In this document: positions 37,556 to 46,680 of the stretch, piece by piece
Numbering within the stretch: position 1 is the stretch's first letter
Layout of the letters: every line of letters starts with the position of its first letter
NCBI RefSeq assembly: GCF_002443255.2
Contig: NW_019211456.1
Span: forward strand, 51,768,486-51,832,485
Length of the DNA: 64,000 nucleotides
Origin: Varroa destructor
Lineage: Eukaryota > Arthropoda > Arachnida > Mesostigmata > Varroidae
Direction: 5' to 3'
Made by a program: the position numbers and the translations under genes
Notes under the pieces: generated by a model
What the model saw: the letters and a program-made list of their open reading frames with translations, nothing else
Told to the model about the DNA's origin: nothing
Database searches by the model: none

Positions 37556-40500
37556 CATATATAATATGATTGAATTATAACTAGACATGCGCCCACGCGC
37601 GGAGAGCTGTCGCCTGTCTACGGCATAATTAATTAACCCTATCAATTGATTTTAAAGTAACTGATTTTTTTGGTCCGACTAGAAGTAAAGACAGTCGTGC
37701 CAAAGGATCACGGCGACATTAATCCCTAATAGACAGTTGCGTGCCAATTGATAATGGGTCAGTCAACATTTAAAAAGCTTTCGCAAAACTTGTCATTACG
37801 TCAATATGTAAAGTAATCAATGGAATTATTACTAGTGTTCTTGGATATATTTTATTTTTCATCATGCAAAAGTTCATGTTATGCTATCTTATATTGAAAT
37901 AATCTGTCAGTTAGTGCCGTTCTATTAAGCTCATCTTGGCTAGTTAGATGTTTACAACTGGATATGGAAACCAAGATCTTTCTATTTACCTTCTNNNNNN
38001 NNNNNNNNNNNNNNNNNNNNNNNNNNNNNNNNNNNNNNNNNNNNNNNNNNNNNNNNNNNNNNNNNNNNNNNNNNNNNNNNNNNNNNNNNNNNNNATATAT
38101 ATACACATATATATAAATATATAAATATATATATATATATATCTATCTATCTATCTATCTATCTATCGAGAAAGGGAACTTTCGGGTATTTTTAGTCGGT
38201 GTTTTCTGCGTATGTTGAAGTACACTTGTCTGTTTATTCTCTGATATTTATTCATAACGGAACTTACCAGTTCTGCTAAAGCAAAACGTGCGTCAATGTG
38301 AGCTCGATTTCGAGTGGAGTCGGACAACACCTCAGCCGCTCTGCACCAGTAGTATTTTCTCTTACTTTTGTGGGCGGTTTCGTATACGCGCTTGAGTGCT
38401 GTCCTTTCCGCATTGATATGATAAGAATAATGGAAATCTGAGGATTTCATTTATTGTTGATTCTGAACTACTCGCAAATCAAGACGTAATCGCTCTGATC
38501 TACTCCCTATCGCCGACTGTACGTATACTGATAGAGCAATGGTCAACGATCGTTCGATATTAGGATACCATTCGCAAACGAGACGCTATACTGTTTACGA
38601 ATTTCTCGTTCCCACATCGTTATGTTACTGTAGAGTTACCGTATCAGCAAAACTGAACTCGAGACGAGATGGCAGTAATGTAAATCTACTAACAGTTTTT
38701 TAACCGTTTTTACTAACGTTTACACATTTAAACGTTATCACACTGCCCTCGAAACACCGTCGAATGCCTAAGTTTAATTATAAAGACAATAACTTGTCTG
38801 CAAGTCGGACATATTATTTTGGGGTCGTTGTACAAGAAGCGTTTGTAGGCTTAGCGTTAAACTAACAACGGGGTACACTTTGTTCCGCAATTTTTATTTT
38901 CTATTTCAATGCAGGAGGAGCGACGTCGTGACCATTCATCAGAAGACGATGAAGGCGATGACGAGGAGGAAGATCAGACCGATTCGGAGTCTGAGAGCGA
39001 GCATCAGCACAGCGACAATCTAAATTCATCGACACTGTCGACGGCAATAACAGCCACGTTAGCTTCTGCGACGATGTCAAACACAAACACCTTTCCAGTT
39101 GTCACCAGTTACCTTCCTAACAACAATAACAACAACTATTACAAGCCAGCCAGGGCAGTCAACGGTGCGACGTGAGTATTTACAACTATTAACTATAGAC
39201 AACAACTGTCGAAGGTCTTCCCGCCTCCAGTTTACAAAAGAACGAATTTTCTCGATGAATGCACCTTTACAAAATATAGTAGTAGCGGTCGCTAGATTCA
39301 TACACGATGGAATAAGCTGGATGCTGCTTAGTATCCATCAGTTTTGAAAATATAGGCGAAAATCCAATAAAAAATCTCACTATTCTTGTCATCTACGTTC
39401 CGCACAACTAAAACGTTATATACCCGTAAGATAATTGTAGATCAGCCAAATATATGATACAATAGGTCTGACGAATGTAAGCTATGGCGGATGAAAAAGA
39501 GCCGTTGTACGGCAAGCAAACAGACTGTGCGAACCGCTGTTTTAATGGTGCCAACTGCATTAAAGCACTATTTTTTGGCATCAGGAAAGGAGAACTTATC
39601 ATTTTGACACAACTAGATTTATTGTACTGGATCATTCTAGACAACAGTCAGAACAACACATCAGCTAATATAGATGTGAAGCATCTGCTTACCTACATCC
39701 GATCATACGAGTCTGTAGTTTCACATATGAAGGCCCTTATTATTGGAGTATATCTTTGCCAACACGCTATTCTCGTTTACTGCGATTGCGCATGCAAATA
39801 CAGTATTCTCGTAACGATAAAATAACAAAAGAAAAACCGGGAAGCACGACAGACACGTGATTCAACGTCATCGGCAAACCTCGGCAGTTGTTCTGCTTAC
39901 GATCTGTAATTGTCAAGGGCTACTCCACGGATACTCCCGGGTATAATGAAATGAAAATATTATGATGCAAAATTGCTTACCTACAGTTTGTAGGGTTGTT
40001 AAGCAAGAACTGTTGATGAAGTTAACACTTTTCGTTGCGTAAGCCTTTGTGGAGAACGCGACCGCTCGCTTGTGTTGGTCACCATCGGTATGATTGTAGC
40101 AAAATGAACTAGTACTAAGTGCTGATGCTATGATGTCTTAAGCACGTTTATTTAAGCGGTGTGATCTTAACTTGACGGCTTCTGGTGTCTTGGTGCTTTT
40201 TGGTGGCACTCATTGCAGCATGTTGACGGAGAAGGCATTGGCAAATGTTCCCACAATCGCAGTGGGTTCCGCCGCCCCCCCGGCCGCATCTCCCCTTTCA
40301 GCCGGTCATTATCATCACTCGGACACCACTGTCGTCGGCGGTATGACACAGCTAAACACGACGCTCAGTCTGGCTCAACTTGGCCTCACGCCATCACACA
40401 GGTCGGCACTGTTCACACGAGGCCATAGAACGACGCCTCACAGTGCACTAGGCGCAATGAGCGCCCCCTCAGTTCTGGGCAGCGGAATCCGTACGACCAA

Positions 40501-42361
40501 TTGGAATGACAACGTCCGTGATCGAAGAACTGTCTCGAATGGCGTCCAAATCCCTACAGCTGGCCAGCAGCTCAGTTCGGCCAACAGCAACTATAACATA
40601 AGCATAACCTCGACGTTCAGTGCCGACGGATCACAAACGGATTGTCCTGGAAGGGGAGCTGGCGGACTGCCCGCCACCGTCACGGAGTCAAGGGAGCATG
40701 AAGCAGCCAGATCACTTCTCGATTTGGCTAAACCCAACTCGACGAACAACTGCAGCAACAATAGCGATAGCGGGAACCAGCAAACAGCATTGGCACCATC
40801 ATCGACGTCAGAAGCAGATACTTCTACAGTAAATATTAGCAACAGCTGTTTGCTACAAAATAGCAGCGAGACTCAATTGCAACAACAGCAAGTTGAAGTG
40901 TCGGCAGGAACCGCCGAAACAGGTCGGGCTGATGAGGTGCCTGTACATGCTAGAGAGCATAGCCAGAGTCCAGAAAGACGAACCGCTTCAAATCGACTAC
41001 TCCTATTATTAAAAGGTGAAGCCGCACTTGAATCGTCCGAAAACGATGGGCACACGACAACAGGACCTCAGAGGCAGAGTGAAACCGTCTTAATTTTATC
41101 TGCTGCTTTAGTCGCGGCTTCAGAAACAGCAGGGATATCCGCTACCGCCGATCGCATCAGCCAAGTATCATTATCATCATTAATATTATCATCAGTGGAG
41201 AGAGAAGCTGAAGAAGCCAGGCGCAGGCCCGCCGTGGACAAAGCCGTCGCCGTAGACCAGATCAACAACAATAACATTAACTACAACAACAGCAGCAGTC
41301 ACAGCGATAACATTACCGCAGAAAAAAGTGCAGTAGTAATCGTAGAAGAAACAACCGACTGGGAGCGAGAGCAGAGCATTTCATCGGACTCCGCCACTAA
41401 CCCCACCGCAGTCGCCGGAGTCGCTGCCGCAATGGAGCTAGGGGGCCAGGCTGCTACTGCTGACTGTGGTGGAGGAGACTCAGCCCTGTTTTCCCGGAAG
41501 CGGAGCAACACGTTAGAGCTATCTGGTGCGTAATTGACCCACTCTGAATATGGACAAATATGTATATATTTATATTTTTTCAAAGAAATGCTTTGTTTCT
41601 AAAGCTGCATTCAAACAATAATGGTTGTTTCATGTGTTAAGTGTCATTCCTGATGGTCGCCTACTCAATATAACCACCATCCAGCGCGAGTATATTTTCA
41701 ATTCAGGACCTAAACTATTAATGAATTACTTTCATAATATCTGTTCTGTAATTCGCTAATGACTTTTCAATAGCAACCCAGCGTCAAGCGATATTGGTAA
41801 GTGTAAACTTGGTGAAGTGCCAAAAATCCGAATGGAATTAAATTATAGGCCGGTAGTAAGTCAAAATTACCAAACATGCGAGGATTTAAAACGGCCAAAA
41901 AGTTCAAAAGGTGCGGAAGAGCGCAAAAATAATAGTCGTTAGAGTTTATCGGAACAATTCAATTCACCTTCTGTACAAAAAAACTTGTAGGTATCGAAAA
42001 TAGCTTTTAAAGCCACCTTGATGGATTTTTGAACTCAAATCTAAAGTCTATGGAAGATCTTTCCTTGTGAAAACCTCCTTCGGATTTCTTACAGTCGCGT
42101 AAAAACTAACAATAACGTAGATTCTTGATTTCGGGCGAGTAGAGATCTTAATTCCGGTGGGATATCGTTCTGCGCGGAAAGAATAAATAACAACTGATCG
42201 TTCCTTGGAATCCGAAAATACGGACTGTTGTTTGCCACAGCGAATTTATTGTTAAAAAGAACTGGCTTTCACCTGGTAGCAGGAAAAGTGGATGCCCCCG
42301 ATGACAAACAGTCTGCCGCGTTCTTCTCAATTTGAACGAGCCACCCTACACATACACACAC

Positions 42362-42399
<38 letters not shown>

Positions 42400-45300
42400 C
42401 GATTTCGTTTGCACAATTAATGCCTTTATCTGTTCACATTTATTATCTTAGAAAAGTTAAAAGGAGAGGAAACGTGTGTTTAGTTAATGTAAACAATTTT
42501 TTGATTGACGTATGCTATATTTGAGTGTTGTATAAATATCTAATCCAATAATTGTCCTAATTTGTACTGACAAAACTGATTTGCTTTTGTAAGCGATGCG
42601 GTCTATTTTTGTTCCACTTGAGATTTCGTGAAATATTTTTTCTTTCAATTATTAGCGCTTATATGGCTCCCATTCATTAACTATCTCGTGTGTATATTTG
42701 TTACTGTCGTTTACAGGTCTGGCCGGAGCTCGTAAACTGGTGGCAGAACCGCCAACTATTGAGCCTCCTCGAAAAAAAAGCTCATGCGTTCGCTCGGTCC
42801 AGGTGGGCATTATTGAGGAGGGAGGCTCAGTGCTCAGTCCACAAGAAGCCTATTTTGTCGAACATAACAACAATAATAATAATAACAATATGCATACCAG
42901 TAATACTAATCAAAATAACATGAACAACAACAGCAATCAAACGCATGCCGTTAGCCCATCCGCACAAACTCAGTATGGAGAATCACAGCAGCACGCCTAC
43001 AGGACGCCGCAGAACGTTATCGACGACAACAGTCAGGTATGCAAAAACATAAATATATATGCACGAAGCTTATGTACTATGTGCTGTCAGCTGATATACA
43101 CATATACAGAATATTGCAACAAAGACCGACATGTGGGATTTATAGGCCATAGATGACTATTGTTATTGTATCAAAGAAAAATATTTATGCCTTGCTGCGA
43201 GAGAATCCCGTTTCTCGACCTACTCAGCTATCTACCATACAAAGCTAACACTTCCAACGGTTATATAGCTAGCTGTTCTACGCAAAACATTTATATACAT
43301 AAACGGATTAGATAGGTCCTCTGTTAACAAGAACGAGTTTGTATATATTTAAAGTGACGAGTGTTTTTTGTTCATTGTATAGGTGGCGGCGTCGGGGCTA
43401 TTTCCCGTACAACGGGTAGTTAACCCTGGAAGTTTCCAGGGCCCACCTGCTTTAGCAGCAAGCCCAAGTTGCCACTTGCCTCTTGAGGGAGACCAATCTC
43501 CGTGTTTCCCGGAAACGCGTCCCCGGTCGTTGTCTTTCGACCAGCAGCCTCTTGGCGCGGAGTACGACCGACGTTACTCTCTTGTTGAGGAGGGTGAGAG
43601 CTCGTCGTCGTCGTCAGCCCTTTTGCGGGGTCCCACGCCAGGTGTTGGCCGAGGTGACCAGCCGATGGACCTTCGAGTAGTTTCGACGCGTGCCAGGAGG
43701 CTCGAGATTCTTCCGGGCGGCATTGTCTCGCAACCATTACAGCCATTTGCCACCCGCGACCCGCGAGAACCTCATCCGATCATGGTACCTGTGGGAACCA
43801 TGGCTGCTGGCGGACTGCAGGGTTTAAGTCATGGGGGTCTCCCCATATCGAAGCAGTTTACCGCAGAGCCCCCTGAGACAATTATGGGCTCCTGCATGAG
43901 CTATGGCCAAGGTAAGCTGGGCGAAGATGGGCAGGATCCCCAGAGCCCCCCTATGACACCTCTGGGACATTCTCAAGGACATCCGCAACCACACAGTCCA
44001 ATGAATACCCTTGCTCTTGGAGCTCCAAAGGTGGGTCCCAATGGTGTTATGGGCCCCCTAATCGTGCCCAAGCAGGAGTACGCTCCACCTTCTGACGAGC
44101 GTGAGACGCCACATAAACAGGCAGCGATGTCACACAATCTTCACATCCCGGGACCTAATGGTACGTTTTAAACAATTCGTAGAGGTCGAAGCACTTGCTT
44201 GAAATTAGTATTCAGGATCAGACCTGTATTTGTTCTAAATGTAACATCCACCCCTTTCCTATTACTGAAGTTTGTTCTCATTTGTATTAGCCTTAATACT
44301 GCTCAGTTTCTGATGTCTAACATCTATAATAGACAACTGAGCGAATAACAAGCGTGTGCACTCTTTGCTGCTTTTTTGGGGATATTCTTAGGTGGCCTGA
44401 TGTGGAGTCAAGGACCGGCGACGTCGACGACGGCAGGTGGTCCTCTTGGGCCTCCGGTGAGCACGTCAGGAAGTGTCGGCCTGCCAGATACTCGATCTGA
44501 AGGCCGGCCCCAAGACGGAAGTGGAGTTGGTGGTGGAGGAATAGCGGCCAGGGGAGGCGGTAGCAGCACGGGGGGCGGTGAGGAGGGCAAGTGCGTGTGC
44601 AATATTTGCCACAAATCATTTCCTAAGATTTCTCAGTTGCGAATGCATGTCAACATACACTACTTTGAGCGGCCGTTCCGATGTGATGCGTGTGCGGTGT
44701 CGTTCCGTACCAGAGGCCACCTTCAGAAACACAAACGCTCGGTGTCGCACTATAACCGGGTGAACATGAATCTGACCTTTGGTACCCCGACGGCAGACAA
44801 TCCGCGACCGTTCAAGTGTGACGACTGCAAGATCGCCTTTCGCATTCACGGCCACTTGGCCAAACATCTGCGGTCCAAAATGCACATCATGAAGCTTGAA
44901 TGTTTAGGCAAGCTGCCGTTTGGCATGTACGCTGAGCTCGAGCGCAGCGGGATCAACCTGAACGAGATCGATACAACCGACTGCGAAAATTCGCTCGAGA
45001 GTCTTCAAGTGTTAGCCCAACGACTTTACCAGCAGGAAGCGTGCAGTCTCAGGTGGAAAGAGGCTGGCGGGTCCGGCGAAGGTGGCGGAGGCAGTTCAGA
45101 GCCCGAGGACGACGGGCTCGAAACGCCGCTTCCGCCTTTGCAGCAGGCGCTAGGCACAGCGTCTGCCGATATGGCTGGCCCGCAGAGCATCGATGCTATA
45201 AACGAGCATACGTCAACCATGCAGGCGATACGTCAACCGAGCCCCCAACATCATCATCATCACACATATCCGAGTCGCATGGATTCGCAGCCAACTCCGC

Positions 45301-46343
45301 CCGTAACTAGCATACCAAACCAACTTAGTCGGCATCATCATATGAACCATCATAGCCTGATGCCATCAGTAGGTGGCTCCGCACAGCCAGCAACAATGCA
45401 GCCACTACAGGATCCGCAAGGATCCCGTGGACCGCAGATGTCGTCTCACCCGAGATTGGGGGGTCTTGGACCACCTCACGAGTACCTTGACAGTTCCCAG
45501 CAGCACCAAATGATGCCGCAGCAGAATCTCGTCAATCCACTCATGCTCAACAATATGTTACATCAGCAGCAACATCAAATGGGTTTGGGGCCGCCGCACG
45601 GGCCCTCCTCCGCTCCCCCAGCTGTAGCTCTCCATCAACATCATCATCATGGGATGGTCAGTCCACAGGCGCCATCGACTGGACAAGGCTTGCTCACTGG
45701 CACCTCTCAGGCGCCACCCGACGCCCCACGATCGTCTTGTACCTGCCATATTTGTGGCAAAGTACTCAAATCGGCTAAGTCGCTACAGGTTCATCTCCAT
45801 ACAGAGCACACTGACGAGCAAAGCAAGACTCCTGCGCCATCTGTCGCACCCGGTAACTCAGGCGTACACGGCACTCAGGGTTATGTTCCTCTTGCATCGC
45901 ATCCGTCACCTCCAACCCAACCAGCACCACCACCACCCCCCCAACCTCCCAATGATATGATGCAGCAGCATCATGACTCTGGTCTTGCCGGATGTCACCT
46001 CTGCAACAAATCATTCCAAAATCATATTCTACTACAACAGGTAAGTCTTCACATTTCCTTTTGAGCGGTGCGCATACCTTTAAGCTCTAGATACAACAGA
46101 TCGTCTATTGAAAACATCATATATTTGATAACCATCAAATTAGCCCATTTCGTCCCGCATCTTTGCTGGCAAAAGCATCATAAAATACATGTGTGTGTTC
46201 ACTTACCTTTGCTTGTAATAGAATAAATCATGCTCAACTAGAGCGCAGCAGAAGCTAGCTATATTTTGCTATTTTCAATAAAATGTATTGTGTATTTGTT
46301 GTACTTTCAGCATTTCAACAACTGCCATCAAACATTTTCTTAA
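25358..46343 (+). CDS. shn: Schnurri / HIVEP (ZAS-family) zinc-finger transcription cofactor, 14 coding exons
   Basis: Large nuclear C2H2 protein. In Drosophila, Schnurri joins Mad/Medea at silencer elements downstream of Dpp/BMP signalling. Vertebrate homologues are HIVEP1-3. The joined exons are 25358-26036, 26454-26933, 27045-27415, 28668-28887, 29138-29680, 34084-34442, 35397-35665, 37130-37313, 38915-39171, 40219-41525, 42717-43036, 43383-44160, 44392-46040 and 46311-46343: 7449 nt, about 2482 residues, close to family size. Domains: Gln/Asn-rich N-terminus; a HIVEP-like LEEHITKII segment (about 335-357); single C2HC finger (452-471); basic KKRK (521-524); [11 protein letters not shown] followed by the ZAS finger pair (956-976, 984-1006); acidic stretch (from 1036); PMDLR (1757-1761); finger triplet (1992-2012, 2020-2042, 2065-2087); two single C-terminal fingers (2374-2395, 2457-2478). 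The usual N-terminal ZAS pair was not found. The exon 1/2 junction is the least certain part. Confidence 0.93.
26037..26453 (+). other. shn: schnurri intron 1, no other feature
   Basis: The frame 26192-26443 inside it is unrecognised. I looked here for the N-terminal ZAS finger pair and found none. Confidence 0.5.
26454..26933 (+). CDS. shn: schnurri coding exon 2
   Basis: Residues 227-386. The frame is open from 26444. Candidate acceptors are the AG before 26454, 26462, 26529 and 26569, and each can be paired with one of the exon 1 donors so that the frame continues. The donor CAG/GTAAGA after 26933 is clear. The segment holds charged helix-like sequence ([11 protein letters not shown]), SPRRMSPRK, and [19 protein letters not shown], which resembles the LEERISKLISDNEALVD segment of HIVEP proteins and links this exon to the family. 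It ends in phase 1 and joins exon 3 through a split Gly codon over a 111-bp intron. Confidence 0.85.
27045..27415 (+). CDS. shn: schnurri coding exon 3 with single C2HC finger
   Basis: Acceptor after AAAAG (AG 27043-27044), donor TTTCG/GTACGT after 27415, phase 1 in and 0 out. It encodes residues 387-510. It contains [11 protein letters not shown] and a CPTC...H....C finger at 452-471 (C452, C455, H466, C471), matching in position the single central C2HC finger of HIVEP proteins. The spacing C-x2-C-x10-H-x4-C is two residues shorter than the x12 I recall for HIVEP. Confidence 0.9.
27416..28667 (+). other. shn: schnurri intron 3, nothing else seen
   Basis: AT-rich, with no coding exon or repeat of note. 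Its 3' end forms one arm and the loop of the hairpin at the exon 4 acceptor. Confidence 0.6.
28668..28887 (+). CDS. shn: schnurri coding exon 4 with basic nuclear-localisation-like motif
   Basis: Acceptor GGGCAG/GTGATT, donor AACG/GTAAGC, phase 0 in and 1 out. Residues 511-583. [16 protein letters not shown] (KKRK at 521-524) looks like a monopartite nuclear localisation signal and sits where HIVEP proteins have a KRRK cluster. The rest is Ser/Thr/Pro-rich. The acceptor lies in a perfect 9-bp hairpin (28652-28676). Confidence 0.88.
29138..29680 (+). CDS. shn: schnurri coding exon 5 (conserved [10 protein letters not shown] region)
   Basis: Acceptor after a pyrimidine tract (TCGGCAG/CG), donor TTAG/GTAGGT, phase 1 in and 1 out. 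Residues 584-764. A Thr/Ser-rich linker is followed by a conserved block, [13 protein letters not shown]...LSMYSNW at about 724-765, which corresponds to the Tyr/Trp-rich segment ahead of the second ZAS pair in HIVEP proteins. Confidence 0.92.
31581..31588. promoter_or_regulatory. CRE palindrome TGACGTCA (1 of 4)
   Basis: Exact CREB/ATF consensus in schnurri intron 5. Confidence 0.6.
31784..31807. repeat. (CA)12 microsatellite
   Basis: Twelve CA units in schnurri intron 5. Confidence 0.95.
31911..31956. repeat. (TGAC)11 microsatellite
   Basis: Eleven and a half uninterrupted TGAC units in schnurri intron 5. Confidence 0.95.
32303..32339. repeat. (CGT/CGC)n trinucleotide repeat
   Basis: CGT units with an internal CGC block, in schnurri intron 5. 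Confidence 0.85.
32792..32799. promoter_or_regulatory. CRE palindrome TGACGTCA (2 of 4)
   Basis: Exact CREB/ATF consensus, followed by CGCGCAC and, about 60 bases on, by a donor-like AAG/GTAAAT. Confidence 0.6.
33548..33555. promoter_or_regulatory. CRE palindrome TGACGTCA (3 of 4)
   Basis: Exact CREB/ATF consensus near a short (GTC)n run. Confidence 0.6.
33782..33789. promoter_or_regulatory. CRE palindrome TGACGTCA (4 of 4)
   Basis: Exact CREB/ATF consensus, 295 bases before the exon 6 acceptor. Confidence 0.6.
34084..34442 (+). CDS. shn: schnurri coding exon 6
   Basis: Acceptor ATTACAG/GTGTCG and donor AAAG/GTAAAA; phase 1 in, 0 out. Residues 765-884. It begins with [16 protein letters not shown], matching the Pro-Leu-Gly-Leu block that follows the Tyr/Trp segment in HIVEP proteins. 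It then carries a His/Gln/Ala-rich stretch and [11 protein letters not shown]. The first internal Met codon, a possible start for a shorter isoform, is at 34197. Confidence 0.92.
34443..35396 (+). other. shn: schnurri intron 6, nothing else seen
   Basis: No coding exon or repeat of note on either strand. Confidence 0.6.
35397..35665 (+). CDS. shn: schnurri coding exon 7: ZAS finger 4, first part
   Basis: The acceptor is ATTTAG/CAATCG. The next AG (35406) would break phase, so 35397 is preferred. Donor ATACG/GTAAGC, phase 2. Residues 885-973. It contains [17 protein letters not shown], then [19 protein letters not shown], the hallmark of the C-terminal ZAS domain of HIVEP/Schnurri proteins. 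Finger 4 (C956, C959, H972, H976) is interrupted by the next intron just before its last His. Confidence 0.95.
35666..37129 (+). other. shn: schnurri intron 7, splits zinc finger 4
   Basis: Phase-2 intron of 1.46 kb placed between the two zinc-binding histidines of finger 4. It contains only a poly-A run near 36900. Confidence 0.7.
37130..37313 (+). CDS. shn: schnurri coding exon 8: end of finger 4 and finger 5
   Basis: Acceptor CACTAG/G, donor CAA/GTATGT; phase 2 in, 0 out. Residues 974-1035. It completes the RTHTD linker of finger 4 and encodes finger 5 (C984, C987, H1000, H1006), with the family sequence [20 protein letters not shown]. The ZAS pair binds NF-kappaB-like sites in vertebrate homologues. 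Confidence 0.95.
37518..37554. repeat. (AT)n microsatellite
   Basis: About 18 AT units in schnurri intron 8. Confidence 0.95.
37995..38094. other. 100-N assembly gap
   Basis: Exactly one hundred Ns, the usual placeholder for a gap of unknown size. It is followed directly by AT-rich microsatellite. Confidence 0.99.
38095..38167. repeat. AT-rich and (ATCT)n microsatellite next to the gap
   Basis: Imperfect (AT)n followed by about seven ATCT units (38141-38167). The repeat probably caused the assembly break. Confidence 0.9.
38915..39171 (+). CDS. shn: schnurri coding exon 9: acidic stretch
   Basis: Acceptor CAATGCAG/GAG, donor GAC/GTGAGT; phase 0 in, 2 out. Residues 1036-1120. It opens with [25 protein letters not shown], the acidic region that follows the second ZAS pair throughout the family, and ends in an Asn run. 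The 100-N gap lies in the intron just before it. Confidence 0.93.
39172..40218 (+). other. shn: schnurri intron 9, nothing certain inside
   Basis: A 113-codon frame from an ATG at 39484 lies here but matches no family I recognise. Confidence 0.6.
40219..41525 (+). CDS. shn: schnurri coding exon 10: long low-complexity linker
   Basis: Acceptor CATTGCAG/C, donor CTG/GTGCGT; phase 2 in, 1 out. Residues 1121-1556. Ser-, Thr-, Asn-, Gln- and Ala-rich, with no folded domain seen. VVIV followed by an acidic stretch at 1493-1496 looks like a SUMO-interacting motif. It ends with [11 protein letters not shown]. Confidence 0.92.
41526..42716 (+). other. shn: schnurri intron 10 with (AT)n
   Basis: Only an (AT)n tract at about 42361-42399 is recognisable. 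Confidence 0.6.
42361..42399. repeat. (AT)n microsatellite with one GT interruption
   Basis: AT units in schnurri intron 10, preceded by short CA units. Confidence 0.9.
42717..43036 (+). CDS. shn: schnurri coding exon 11
   Basis: Acceptor TTTACAG/GT, donor GTCAG/GTATGC; phase 1 in, 0 out. Residues 1557-1663. A basic PPRKKSS motif is followed by an Asn-rich stretch. The long run of in-frame codons and exact phase on both sides support it; there is no recognisable domain. Confidence 0.9.
43037..43382 (+). other. shn: schnurri intron 11, nothing else seen
   Basis: A 346-bp intron with no feature beyond its splice sites. Confidence 0.7.
43383..44160 (+). CDS. shn: schnurri coding exon 12 with CtBP-type motif
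   Basis: Acceptor GTATAG/GTG, donor AATG/GTACGT; phase 0 in, 1 out. Residues 1664-1922. A Pro/Gly/Ser-rich linker holds PRSLSFD and [14 protein letters not shown] (1757-1761) fits the PxDLS/PxDLR consensus of CtBP-binding repressors. Drosophila Schnurri is reported to recruit CtBP among other corepressors; binding of this motif is inferred. Confidence 0.92.
44392..46040 (+). CDS. shn: schnurri coding exon 13: C-terminal finger triplet plus finger 9
   Basis: Acceptor TTCTTAG/GT, donor CAACAG/GTAAGT; phase 1 in, 0 out. Residues 1923-2472. Gly-rich lead-in, then fingers 6-8 (1992-2012, 2020-2042, 2065-2087), followed by the conserved-looking block [13 protein letters not shown]...[13 protein letters not shown] His/Gln/Pro-rich linker leads to finger 9 (2374-2395) and to the first part of finger 10 (C2457, C2460). 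In Drosophila the C-terminal triplet mediates assembly with Mad/Medea on silencer DNA. HIVEP proteins lack it. Confidence 0.95.
46311..46343 (+). CDS. shn: schnurri terminal coding exon (10 residues and stop) completing finger 10
   Basis: After the pyrimidine tract TTTGTTGTACTTTCAG the frame reads [10 protein letters not shown] and then TAA (46341-46343). Joined in phase 0 to exon 13, it supplies H2473 and H2478 of a regular C-x2-C-x12-H-x4-H finger whose cysteines are upstream. Exon 13 alone would run into intron and stop seven residues later with a broken finger, so this short exon is well supported. Confidence 0.9.
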   Translation, partial: HFNNCHQTFS

Positions 46344-46624
46344 TGAAGGAATATGCTTGAAGGATAAACGAAAATAAGTATTGCTTTGGTAGAGTAGATC
46401 TTTATGGCAATCCAATCGAAATTGCTTAAAAATGTAAATAGAAAATAGTCATCAACGTCATAAAAATATTGACGATGCCGATAATCACGGTAATGAGGAT
46501 AACAAGAACGAACATGATTAAAACGATATAGTATAGTAATAATACGAAGATTGTAGAATGGGCAATGTGTAATAATATTACGGATAATACCAATTATAAA
46601 AAATGATAACTCTCATCACGAATT

Positions 46625-46626
<2 letters not shown>

Positions 46627-46671
<45 letters not shown>
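46627..46671. repeat. (TA)n microsatellite
   Basis: About 22 TA units downstream of the schnurri stop. Confidence 0.95.

Positions 46672-46680
<9 letters not shown>

Larger units (their letters stand above)
37314..38914 (+). other. shn: schnurri intron 8 with AT microsatellites and assembly gap
   Basis: Contains the (AT)n at 37518-37554, the 100-N gap and the AT/(ATCT)n tract after it. No other feature is recognised. Confidence 0.7.

Noticed and set aside
39484..39825. 113-residue frame within schnurri intron 9
   Set aside because: No family resemblance, and it lies in an intron whose flanking exons match in phase without it.
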